Below are positions 1-6,147 of a stretch of 11,263 nucleotides of DNA, piece after piece. The position numbers and the translations under genes were made by a program. The number at the start of each line of letters is the position of its first letter. Position 1 is the stretch's first letter. Origin of the DNA: Gammaproteobacteria bacterium (GTDB lineage: Bacteria > Pseudomonadota > Gammaproteobacteria > Steroidobacterales > GCA-2729495). The stretch covers positions 8,242-19,504 of the forward strand of contig JAHDYN010000002.1 of NCBI GenBank assembly GCA_023383735.1, in the 5' to 3' direction. The notes beneath the pieces are model-generated. The model had not been told where the DNA came from, made no database searches, and saw only the letters and a list, made by a program, of their open reading frames with translations.

Positions 1-69
1 CCACGTTCTGCAGGTGAGTTCCGCCCCACGAGGAGCCGTCACCCGTCGCGTTCCAGAGAACCCATCCAC
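1..69. other. Left edge downstream of the ammonia-lyase, no assignable gene
   Basis: Short open frames exist on both strands. A plus-strand frame ends in TAA at 71-73 and could be the tail of a convergent gene. A minus-strand frame without a start codon reads SGWVLWNATGDGSSWGG. Too short to decide; no terminator hairpin seen. Confidence 0.3.
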
Positions 70-1668
70 TTAAGAAAGGTACGCTTCTTCGGCGATACGC
101 TGCTCGATGAGCGCTATATCGGTTGCCAGCACCCGGTCCTCGGCAAGGTGCGCGACATCGGCACGAATACGCTCGTGAACGGCTTGCAGGCGAGGCGCCG
201 CACCATGCGGATGGCGGAAGTCGAGAGCCTGTGCAGAAACCATCAACTCAATCGCGAGCACCTGCCTCAGCTTTTCCACTACCTCCAGCGCTTTGAAACC
301 AGCAACCGGCCCCATCGAAACGTGGTCCTCCTGATCATTGTTGGTGGGGATGGAGTCAACACTTGCTGGAAAACTCAATGCTTTGCACTCGCTGACCAGC
401 GCTGCAGCAGTTACCTGGGCCATCATGAACCCAGACTGCACACCACCATCATCGATAAGAAAATCCGGCAGGCCTGTCCTTCTGGAACTCATGGCCAGGT
501 TAATGCGCCGCTCTGAAATGGATGCCAGCGTAGTAAAAGCCGTGACCAGCTTGTCGGAAACCCGTGCAACATAAATGGCATGGAAGTTTCCACAGGACAG
601 CGACTCCTGGGCTTCCGGGAACAGCAGCGGATTGTCAGCTGCTGCATTGATTTCCTCCTGCAGCACGCGTTCCGCTTGTTCCAGTTCATCCCAGACGGCA
701 CCGTGTACCTGCGGGATACAGCGCAGGCTGTATGGGTCCTGTGCCCACTTGATACGGAAATGAGTGTCGTGAATTGCACTCTCACCATCGAGCCAACCCA
801 ACACGTCCTTCCCAACATGCAGCGTTCCCTCATGACGATGCAGCGCAAGTACACGCGGATCTAGCGCGCTGCGTGAACCATGCAGAGCTTCAAAGGTCAT
901 GGCTGCAGCGAGGTTTGCCGTACGCAGCAGGATCGCACCCTCGTACCAGGCCTTGAGCGCCAGCGCGGTCGTCAGTTGCGTACCGTTGATGAGGCTCAGG
1001 CCCTCCTTGGCGGCAAGCTTGAGAGGCTTGAGCCCTGCACGTGTCAGCGCCTCTTGTGCAGTGACACGATTAAAGCTGCCGCCTTCAGGAACGGTACACC
1101 AGCCCTCACCGAGCAATGACAGTGCCGCATGCGCGGAGGGCGCCAGGTCTCCCGATGCCCCGACGCTGCCACGTGACGGCACTTCTGGCAACGCACCGGA
1201 CTCCAGCAGTTGAATGATGGCCGCCACTGTCTCCGGGCGCGTGCCACTGCGGCCCAGCGTGATGGTATTCAGACGAATCAGGCACATCGCCATGACAATG
1301 TCACGGCCAAGTGGCTTTCCAACACCACAACAGTGCGAACGAATGAGGTTCCGCTGTTGAGCACTGATCTTGCCAGGAGGAATGAGCACATCAGCAAAGT
1401 GTCCAACACCGGTACTCACCCCATATACAGGCCGCTCGTTGCGAATGATGTCAGCCACGTAGTCCGCTGCTGTCACGACTCTTGATCTGGCAGCTGAGCT
1501 GAGTGCAATGCTAGGAAGTGTCTTTGGATCTAGTGCGCAGCGAGCCTCTTGCCAAAGGGATTGCGGAGCCAGACCGTCGTCCCCGAGCAGGATCCTTGAA
1601 GCTTGTTGTGCCTCAGCTATTTTCGACGCATGTACAGATGATCGGTTACGGTAAGTTTGGTCATCCAT
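70..1668 (-). CDS. MIO-type aromatic amino acid ammonia-lyase, histidine ammonia-lyase-like
   Basis: Complete 532-aa member of the HAL/PAL/TAL family, which removes ammonia from an aromatic amino acid non-oxidatively; histidine would give urocanate. The MIO cofactor triad is A171-S172-G173 inside SVGASGDLAP. Other recognisable active-site positions are the catalytic Tyr in YGVSTG (Y82), N229 in INGT, Y313 and R316 in QDPYSLRC, and F362 in GNFH. Two specificity markers favour histidine: S111-H112 in the selector loop, where tyrosine and phenylalanine lyases carry other pairs, and E447 in QEDHVS. The protein has about 20-30 extra N-terminal residues compared with the usual HAL of about 510 aa. 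The start ATG has GAGG ten bases upstream and lies 15 nt after the stop of the preceding beta-helix gene, so it is very likely the last gene of that operon. No hutU, hutI, hutG or hutC is visible, so a biosynthetic rather than catabolic role is possible. Family membership is secure; the substrate is inferred. Confidence 0.93.
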   Translation of the reverse strand: MDDQTYRNRSSVHASKIAEAQQASRILLGDDGLAPQSLWQEARCALDPKTLPSIALSSAARSRVVTAADYVADIIRNERPVYGVSTGVGHFADVLIPPGKISAQQRNLIRSHCCGVGKPLGRDIVMAMCLIRLNTITLGRSGTRPETVAAIIQLLESGALPEVPSRGSVGASGDLAPSAHAALSLLGEGWCTVPEGGSFNRVTAQEALTRAGLKPLKLAAKEGLSLINGTQLTTALALKAWYEGAILLRTANLAAAMTFEALHGSRSALDPRVLALHRHEGTLHVGKDVLGWLDGESAIHDTHFRIKWAQDPYSLRCIPQVHGAVWDELEQAERVLQEEINAAADNPLLFPEAQESLSCGNFHAIYVARVSDKLVTAFTTLASISERRINLAMSSRRTGLPDFLIDDGGVQSGFMMAQVTAAALVSECKALSFPASVDSIPTNNDQEDHVSMGPVAGFKALEVVEKLRQVLAIELMVSAQALDFRHPHGAAPRLQAVHERIRADVAHLAEDRVLATDIALIEQRIAEEAYLS

Positions 1669-1683
1669 TATTTAGCGTCCTCA

Positions 1684-2484
1684 TTACGGAGAATGGACTG
1701 GTGCGTCTACTACCGCACGCGACGGCACATTGGACCCCGAAGGAATGCGAACACCAGATCCAATGCTGGCACCTATGCCAACGTGCACATATGTACCAAC
1801 TACGGCACCGGAATTGAGCGTTACGCCATGATCAATTACTGATGCCACGCCAACCTTTGCACCGTCTGAGATAACCGTTTTCAATCCGATCGCACTACCA
1901 ACACCTACCTCAGCATTCGTGCGGACTTCAGCACCGGGCGCCAGAAGCGCCAGATGCCCTACCAAAGCACCATCACCCACCACAACCCTATCCACCAGCA
2001 ATGTTCCATTGCGGAATGCAATGTTTGTCCCGATGGTCGCGCGATTCGAGAGGTAAGCGCCCTTGCCAATGGAAAGCACGGGAAGGTCGCGAATCCAGGT
2101 ATCCGGGTAAATCGTGAAGTCAGTATTGCCTCGATACCCGAACAGCCGAAAAAGCGCCGTTTTCAACATCGGCACCGAGAGAACGGCAAAGTACAACGGA
2201 GTGAAGTAATAGACCGACGTCCAGCACAGGCCATAGAGGCGCCGGTGCATATAGGCTGGATCAGACAATGACCGTTTGAAACGTCCCGGCTTGATCGCGT
2301 GCTGATGCCGCAAACTCAGAATTCCAGCCACAAGTATGTAAGCCAGACCGTAGATCACAGGAACCATTGCCGCAAAAAGCAGCTTGACCCAGATCGCATC
2401 AACCAAGATGACTGGCGCCAGAGCAGCGACTGCAGGAATCGAAATAATCATCAGCAAGTACAGTGGGATCAGGACGATAGCCAT
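1684..2484 (-). CDS. Membrane-anchored hexapeptide-repeat (left-handed beta-helix) protein, paralog 3
   Basis: 266 aa, third in transcription order of three tandem paralogs. Hydrophobic segments lie at about residues 2-28 and 33-58, with a third, aromatic one at about 84-105 (LCWTSVYYFTPLYF). From about residue 135 to the end the sequence is a run of imperfect hexapeptides ([IV]-G-x-x-[AV]-x), the hallmark of left-handed beta-helix acyltransferases. The shared signature YPDTWIRDLP (127-136) joins the two parts, and a conserved His (H177, in VGHLALLAPG) sits where such enzymes often place their catalytic base. I infer an inner-membrane protein that may transfer an acyl group; a purely structural or partner role is not excluded. 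An in-frame TGA two codons before the ATG excludes a longer start; a GGGA lies about 8 nt upstream, and the GAGG one base upstream is too close to serve. The next gene, the ammonia-lyase, starts 15 nt downstream. Confidence 0.85.
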   Translation of the reverse strand: MAIVLIPLYLLMIISIPAVAALAPVILVDAIWVKLLFAAMVPVIYGLAYILVAGILSLRHQHAIKPGRFKRSLSDPAYMHRRLYGLCWTSVYYFTPLYFAVLSVPMLKTALFRLFGYRGNTDFTIYPDTWIRDLPVLSIGKGAYLSNRATIGTNIAFRNGTLLVDRVVVGDGALVGHLALLAPGAEVRTNAEVGVGSAIGLKTVISDGAKVGVASVIDHGVTLNSGAVVGTYVHVGIGASIGSGVRIPSGSNVPSRAVVDAPVHSP

Positions 2485-2540
2485 ACCTCAGGTCCCGATT
2501 CAGCAAGCCAACGCAGAGTCGAGGGATATGGCTACCGGAT

Positions 2541-3353
2541 CTAACCGATCGTACAACCCTCCCCTGCAGCATGAACTATGGAGCGCGAAGGCAGCGAAAC
2601 CCCGGAAGCAACGCGGGCATGTGGAAATACCGTAGTTCGTGGACCGAGGTATACCGCGCTGCCAACTACAGCGTTGCTGCCAATACGAACACCGTTGTCG
2701 ATGTCCGAACACGGTCCAATCTTGGCATTGCTGCCCACTTGGACACTCAAGGCCAAGGCGGTCGAAACACCGACCTCGGCGTTGTCGCCGACCGAGGTTC
2801 CCGGAGCCAGCAATACCAGGTGGCCTATAACAGCATTGGCGCCGATGGTCACCCGGTCCACCACTAGCATCCCGTTGCGCAACACTACGTTCGTACCAAT
2901 CGTGGCGCGATTGGAGATGTAAGCGCCCTTGCCAATCGAAAGCAGCGGCAGATCGCGAACCCAAGTATCCGGATAGATTGTGAAATCGGTATCGCCTCGA
3001 TAGCCAAACAACCGAAACAAGCCCTTCTTGAATAGTGGTACGGACAAGCAGACGAAGTAGATCGGTGTGCAGTAATAAACTGCTGTCCAGCACAGGCCGT
3101 ATAGGCGGCGATGGAAGTAGAGCGGATGGTCGAGGGTTCGAGGAAAGCGCCCCGGAACGATAGCGCGCTGGTGCGGCAGACTGAGTAAACCAGCAACGAG
3201 CACGTAGGCCAGAATGAACACCATGGGGCTTCCCATAACCCAGAGCAATTTCCCCCACAGTGGCCCGATCAGGAACAACGGGGACAGTGCAAAACAACTC
3301 GGTAGCGAGATGATCATAAGAATATGGAGCAGCAGTACGGCAGCCCGAATCAT
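2541..3353 (-). CDS. Membrane-anchored hexapeptide-repeat (left-handed beta-helix) protein, paralog 2
   Basis: 270 aa, the middle of three tandem paralogs, with the same layout as its neighbours: hydrophobic segments at about residues 4-30 and 33-58, a third at about 86-106 (LCWTAVYYCTPIYF), the junction motif YPDTWVRDLP (128-137), then hexapeptide repeats to about residue 258. The conserved His is H178 in IGHLVLLAPG. The closest shared stretches with the other two copies are LFRLFGYRG, GAYISNRATIGTN and VDRVTIG. AGAGG eight nt before the ATG is a good ribosome-binding site. A gap of 56 nt separates it from paralog 3, and 93 nt from paralog 1. A minus-strand reading frame of about 300 codons (2500-3423) also overlaps it, but this frame codes the repeat fold and the other does not. 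Function unknown beyond the fold; acyltransferase-like activity is an inference. Confidence 0.85.
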   Translation of the reverse strand: MIRAAVLLLHILMIISLPSCFALSPLFLIGPLWGKLLWVMGSPMVFILAYVLVAGLLSLPHQRAIVPGRFPRTLDHPLYFHRRLYGLCWTAVYYCTPIYFVCLSVPLFKKGLFRLFGYRGDTDFTIYPDTWVRDLPLLSIGKGAYISNRATIGTNVVLRNGMLVVDRVTIGANAVIGHLVLLAPGTSVGDNAEVGVSTALALSVQVGSNAKIGPCSDIDNGVRIGSNAVVGSAVYLGPRTTVFPHARVASGVSLPSRSIVHAAGEGCTIG

Positions 3354-3446
3354 GCCGACAGCCTCTGCGAATCTGACGCGCTAATTCCGTCGCGTCTCCG
3401 CCTTCTCTGTCGACTCCTGACAAGAAAAGTTTCGCAGGGCTCCTCT

Positions 3447-4253
3447 CTACCCCCCCCCCCCCGCAGAAATGACGCTACGCGCGGCTACAGAACTGCCAGC
3501 AGCAACTGTCACATCCTCAAGAACCCTGGTTCCTGGCCCAAGGTATACGGAGCGCCCTACGTACGCTCCGTCACCCACAGACACCCCACTATCAATCCGA
3601 CTCACGGCACCCACCACTACCCGATCGCCGATGCTGACGCGCACCGCGAGAACAGTGGCCACACCTATTTCACTTCCGGCACCAATGACAGTGCCAGGAC
3701 CAAGCAAAGCGAGATGCCCAACCAGCGATCTGGCACCAACGGTCACACGATCCACGATTACGGTGCCATCACTGAGCACCATGTTGGTTCCGAGCGTCGC
3801 ACGGTTTGAGATGTAGGCCCCAGCACCAATATCCAGCAAGGGCAGATCCCGAATCCAGGTATCAGGATAAACAGTGAAATCGAGGCTACCGCGGTAACCA
3901 AACAGGCGAAACGCCAGTTGCTTCAGCGGCGGAACGGAAAGCACCACAAAGTAGACAGGGGTGCAGTAGTAAAGAGCTGTCCAGCAAAGACTATATAGCC
4001 ACCTGCTGCGATAGATCGGGTCCGCGAGATCGCGTCGATATCGGCCGGGCTTGATAGCGGCCTGGTGAGACAGGCTGAGCAAGCCCGCGATCAATACAAA
4101 CGCGAGCACATAGGTCGGCGCAGCAACAACGGCCCACAAGACCTTGCCCCATAACGGCCGTATCACGATAAAAGGGGAAATTGCGAGAAAGACAGGGGCC
4201 GACACGATGGTGGCCAAATACGTCGTTGCAACCGATGCCCGGATCACGAACAT
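3447..4253 (-). CDS. Membrane-anchored hexapeptide-repeat (left-handed beta-helix) protein, paralog 1, with G13 tract at its 3' end
   Basis: 268 aa, first gene of the accessory operon. Hydrophobic segments lie at about residues 5-30 and 36-60 and a third at about 86-107 (LCWTALYYCTPVYF). YPDTWIRDLP (129-138) leads into hexapeptide repeats to about residue 260. The conserved His is H180 in VGHLALLGPG. The last four codons are all GGG, part of a run of 13 G that touches the TAG stop. The in-frame product ends at about the same place as the other two paralogs, so the present 13-G form looks like the natural short form. One G fewer would extend it by about 30 residues and end it on a TGA overlapping the ATG of paralog 2. 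The start codon has no strong Shine-Dalgarno; GGGGG lies about 11 nt upstream. Biochemical function is unknown; an acyltransferase-like role is suggested by the fold. Confidence 0.85.
   Translation of the reverse strand: MFVIRASVATTYLATIVSAPVFLAISPFIVIRPLWGKVLWAVVAAPTYVLAFVLIAGLLSLSHQAAIKPGRYRRDLADPIYRSRWLYSLCWTALYYCTPVYFVVLSVPPLKQLAFRLFGYRGSLDFTVYPDTWIRDLPLLDIGAGAYISNRATLGTNMVLSDGTVIVDRVTVGARSLVGHLALLGPGTVIGAGSEIGVATVLAVRVSIGDRVVVGAVSRIDSGVSVGDGAYVGRSVYLGPGTRVLEDVTVAAGSSVAARSVISAGGGG
3450..3462. repeat. Homopolymer of 13 C (13 G on the coding strand) at the stop codon of paralog 1
   Basis: An uninterrupted run of 13 identical bases, directly followed on the coding strand by the TAG stop. 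Runs this long are prone to replication slippage and are the classic basis of phase variation. They are also the commonest place for length errors in assembled sequence. With 13 G the gene stops at once. With 12 or 15 it would stop in an ATGA overlap with paralog 2. With 11 or 14 it would enter a long open frame that overlaps paralog 2 out of register. Confidence 0.9.
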
Positions 4254-4630
4254 ATGGTGGGAGCCCCCGACAGCGGTCGAGTAGAACCCAGACCGCGAAA
4301 ATCTCGACCGTTATTGTTAACCAGGCAACGTACTACCCAGCGCTATTATTCGGTCGCGGCCCCCACAAGCCTTGACTGAGGCCGATAAGACCACAGTAAC
4401 CATGCGTTTGGCAACAACGCTACTCTGCACCGGCCGGCTGCCACCCGGAGGCGCTCCTCCTGCCAACGCGGCGCTCGATGAAAATCGTCTGGGGTTTCTT
4501 CCGTGTTGAGGGACCTCCGCGCAGCGGGGGCATTGATCCGGCCATGCAACGCACGGAGTAGCTCAGGATCCGCAGGGTCGTGCCTGAGCCCAAGGGCCCA
4601 TATGACAATACCCATGACTGATTGATTTAT
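4254..4630. other. Intergenic stretch between tRNA-Lys and the accessory operon
   Basis: No convincing gene in 377 bases. A minus-strand frame of 89-103 codons (4346-4615, or to 4657 if it starts inside the tRNA) has no Shine-Dalgarno and no recognised motif. A second frame (4420-4608) starts with TTG and is equally unsupported. A 7-bp inverted repeat GCTCAGG/CCTGAGC lies at 4561-4589 without a T-run. A weak minus-strand promoter candidate, TTGCCA-18-TCTTAT, lies around 4382-4411. The stretch could be island-end debris or the regulatory region of the operon. Confidence 0.6.
4274..4310. promoter_or_regulatory. Inverted repeat in the leader of the accessory operon
   Basis: Perfect 8-bp arms CGGTCGAG (4274-4281) and CTCGACCG (4303-4310) with a 21-base spacer, ending about 20 nt before the start of paralog 1. 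The position suits an operator or a leader hairpin. No T-run follows on the minus strand; TTATTGTT follows on the plus strand, where there is no gene to terminate. Seen directly as a repeat; the regulatory role is inferred. Confidence 0.35.
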
Positions 4631-4706
4631 TGGTGGGCCGTGATGGACTCGAACCATCGACCAACGGATTAAAAGTCCGATGCTCTACCACCTGAGCTAA
4701 CGGCCC
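4631..4706 (-). tRNA. tRNA-Lys (anticodon UUU)
   Basis: A 76-nt cloverleaf with encoded CCA (4631-4633). The 7-bp acceptor stem GGGCCGT/ACGGCCC is perfect, the D stem is GCTC/GAGC, the T stem is GATGG/CCATC and the T loop is TTCGAGT. The anticodon loop CTTTTAA has TTT at positions 34-36, decoding AAA/AAG as lysine. The top pair of the anticodon stem (27-43) is U-U and unpaired. It lies 44 bases downstream of queC on the same strand, as in Pseudomonas. Confidence 0.97.
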
Positions 4707-4747
4707 ATATCGGGTATCGGGTGCCGCGAGGGCTTTGGACGCGCGGC

Positions 4748-4777
4748 ATTCTATGCCGGCAGCTCCGAATCAGGCAA
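4748..4777 (-). promoter_or_regulatory. Likely sigma70 promoter of tRNA-Lys, overlapping the queC stop
   Basis: On the minus strand, TTGCCT (4772-4777), an 18-nt spacer and TAGAAT (4748-4753) are followed by the GC-rich discriminator GCCGCGCG, a combination typical of stable-RNA promoters. The TAG of the -10 box is the queC stop codon. Transcription would begin near 4741, about 35 nt before the mature tRNA 5' end. Inferred from sequence alone. Confidence 0.5.
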
Positions 4778-5455
4778 ACGATAGCGGGTTGGATCGGGGA
4801 TGCCCGCAGCCTGAAAGCCGGCACGACGCAGACGGCAGGCGTCGCAGCGCCCGCATGCTGCGCCATCGTCAGCCGCCTGGTAACACGACACCGTCAGTGC
4901 GAAATCAACGCCCAGGCGGACACCGGCATCGACGATCGCCGCCTTGCTGAGCTTCAGCAGCGGTGCGCACAATTCAATCGACTGACCCTCGACACCCCGG
5001 CGTGTCGCGAGATCGGCGAGTCGCTGGAATGCCTGCAGGTACTCGGGCCGGCAATCCGGATAACCGGAGTAGTCCACGGCATTCACACCCGTGTAGATCC
5101 GGTCTGCGTCCAGCACCTCGGCCCAGCCGAGCGCAAAGGCCAGGAAGACCGTGTTGCGCGCAGGCACGTAGGTCACGGGAATGCCGGCTCCCGGTGCATC
5201 CGGCACGTCGATGCGACTGTCGGTCAGGGCGGAACCGCCAAGCTCGCCGAGGCCGATGGTGAGCGTACGATGCTCGACAGCCCCAAGCTGTTCTGCAAGC
5301 CTCGCGGCAGCTTGCAGCTCGGCGCGATGCCGCTGGCCGTAGTCGAAACTCAGCGCGTGACAGGCAAAGCCTGCCTGTCGGGCCATCGCCAGGCAGACCG
5401 CAGAATCCATTCCGCCGGACAGCAGCACCACGGCGCGTTTACCCTGCCCTGACAT
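4751..5455 (-). CDS. queC: 7-cyano-7-deazaguanine (preQ0) synthase QueC
   Basis: 234 aa, normal for QueC. It uses ATP and ammonia to convert 7-carboxy-7-deazaguanine (CDG) into preQ0 in the cytoplasm, on the route to queuosine in tRNAs with GUN anticodons. The PP-loop ATP-pyrophosphatase motif SGGMDS is at residues 13-18, followed by FDYGQRH. Four cysteines near the C-terminus (C191, C201, C204, C207) form the expected zinc site. The frame is open upstream to 5638, but that part lies inside queE. I chose the ATG at 5455 because it sits 2 nt after the queE stop and puts the PP-loop at its usual distance from the N-terminus. Probably translated together with queE. Confidence 0.96.
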   Translation of the reverse strand: MSGQGKRAVVLLSGGMDSAVCLAMARQAGFACHALSFDYGQRHRAELQAAARLAEQLGAVEHRTLTIGLGELGGSALTDSRIDVPDAPGAGIPVTYVPARNTVFLAFALGWAEVLDADRIYTGVNAVDYSGYPDCRPEYLQAFQRLADLATRRGVEGQSIELCAPLLKLSKAAIVDAGVRLGVDFALTVSCYQAADDGAACGRCDACRLRRAGFQAAGIPDPTRYRLPDSELPA

Positions 5456-5457
5456 GC

Positions 5458-6099
5458 TCAATGACCCGGCGCATCGCCCCAGAGATACTTGTGCAGCTGA
5501 AGCTGGAACCGCACCGGCAAGCGGTCGGCCAGGATCCACTCGGCCAGATCCCGGGCGGGCAGCTGCCCCCATGAGGGAGAAAACAGCACCTCGCACAGCT
5601 GCGCCAGTCCACGTTCGGACAGGACGTGCTTTGACCACTCGTAATCAGCGCGGCTGCAGATCACGAACTTGATCTGGTCGTCGCGCTTGAGCCGCAGCAG
5701 ATTGCTCCACAGATTGCGTTCGCTCTCGGCGGAGTCGGGCGTCTTGATATCCAGCACGACCGTGACACGGGGATCAACCGCCGAGATGTCGAGCGCCCCG
5801 CTGGTTTCCAGCGACACCGCATACCCGGCATCGCACAGCGCCGCGAGCAGTTCAAGGCAGGCAGGCTGAGCCAGCGGCTCGCCGCCGGTCACGCAGACAT
5901 GGCGGACACTGAAGGCCGATACCCGTTCGAGCACATCCGGAATACCGAGGCGGGTTCCGCCCTGAAACGCATAACTGGTATCGCAGTAGACACAGCGCAG
6001 CGGACACCCGGTAAGGCGAACGAAAGCGGTCGGATACCCGGCGGGGCGCGATTCGCCCTGCAGGGAGTGGAAGATCTCGGTGATCCGCAGGACTGACAC
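5458..6099 (-). CDS. queE: 7-carboxy-7-deazaguanine synthase QueE (radical SAM)
   Basis: 213 aa. Radical SAM enzyme that converts 6-carboxytetrahydropterin (CPH4) to 7-carboxy-7-deazaguanine (CDG), the step before QueC. The iron-sulfur cluster motif CPLRCVYC (C32, C36, C39) follows the N-terminal SLQGES stretch typical of QueE. TGGEP, a radical SAM glycine-rich motif, lies downstream. The start is GTG with only a weak purine-rich stretch before it (GGCAGAGAC), and no better in-frame start is nearby. It lies 48 nt after cpoB and just before queC. Neither queD nor queF is in the window; they must be elsewhere if the pathway is complete. Confidence 0.95.
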   Translation of the reverse strand: MSVLRITEIFHSLQGESRPAGYPTAFVRLTGCPLRCVYCDTSYAFQGGTRLGIPDVLERVSAFSVRHVCVTGGEPLAQPACLELLAALCDAGYAVSLETSGALDISAVDPRVTVVLDIKTPDSAESERNLWSNLLRLKRDDQIKFVICSRADYEWSKHVLSERGLAQLCEVLFSPSWGQLPARDLAEWILADRLPVRFQLQLHKYLWGDAPGH

Positions 6100-6147
6100 G
6101 AGCTGTCTCTGCCAGTGACGGGGGCGCCAGGCCAGGCCGAGGGCCGG

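Larger units (their letters stand above)
1684..4253 (-). repeat. Diverged tandem triplication of one beta-helix gene
   Basis: Three consecutive genes of 266, 270 and 268 aa align end to end without large gaps, from the first hydrophobic segment to the last hexapeptide. DNA similarity is still visible around 2080-2150, 2950-3020 and 3850-3920, where each copy encodes the DFT-YPDTW-RDLP junction. Outside such stretches the copies have diverged, so this is an old duplication or specialised set and not a recent amplification. Confidence 0.8.

Noticed and set aside
2500..3423. Open minus-strand frame of 307 codons overlapping paralog 2
   Set aside because: It overlaps the beta-helix gene in another frame, has a Ser/Arg-rich composition without domain features, and starts with TTG. 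It matters only as the frame reached if the G tract gains one base.
4255..4261. TGGTGGG resembling the tRNA 3' end, as an attachment-site copy
   Set aside because: Only seven bases match the tRNA end; chance is sufficient.
4561..4589. 7-bp inverted repeat GCTCAGG/CCTGAGC as terminator of tRNA-Lys
   Set aside because: Loop of 15 bases and no T-run after it on the minus strand; not enough to call a terminator.
4346..4657. 103-codon minus-strand frame starting inside tRNA-Lys
   Set aside because: Its first codons are tRNA sequence and its later ATG has no ribosome-binding site. No motif recognised; an integrase remnant was considered but no catalytic residues are visible.
5456..5638. 61-codon N-terminal extension of queC
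   Set aside because: It lies entirely within queE in another frame; the ATG at 5455 gives the normal QueC length.
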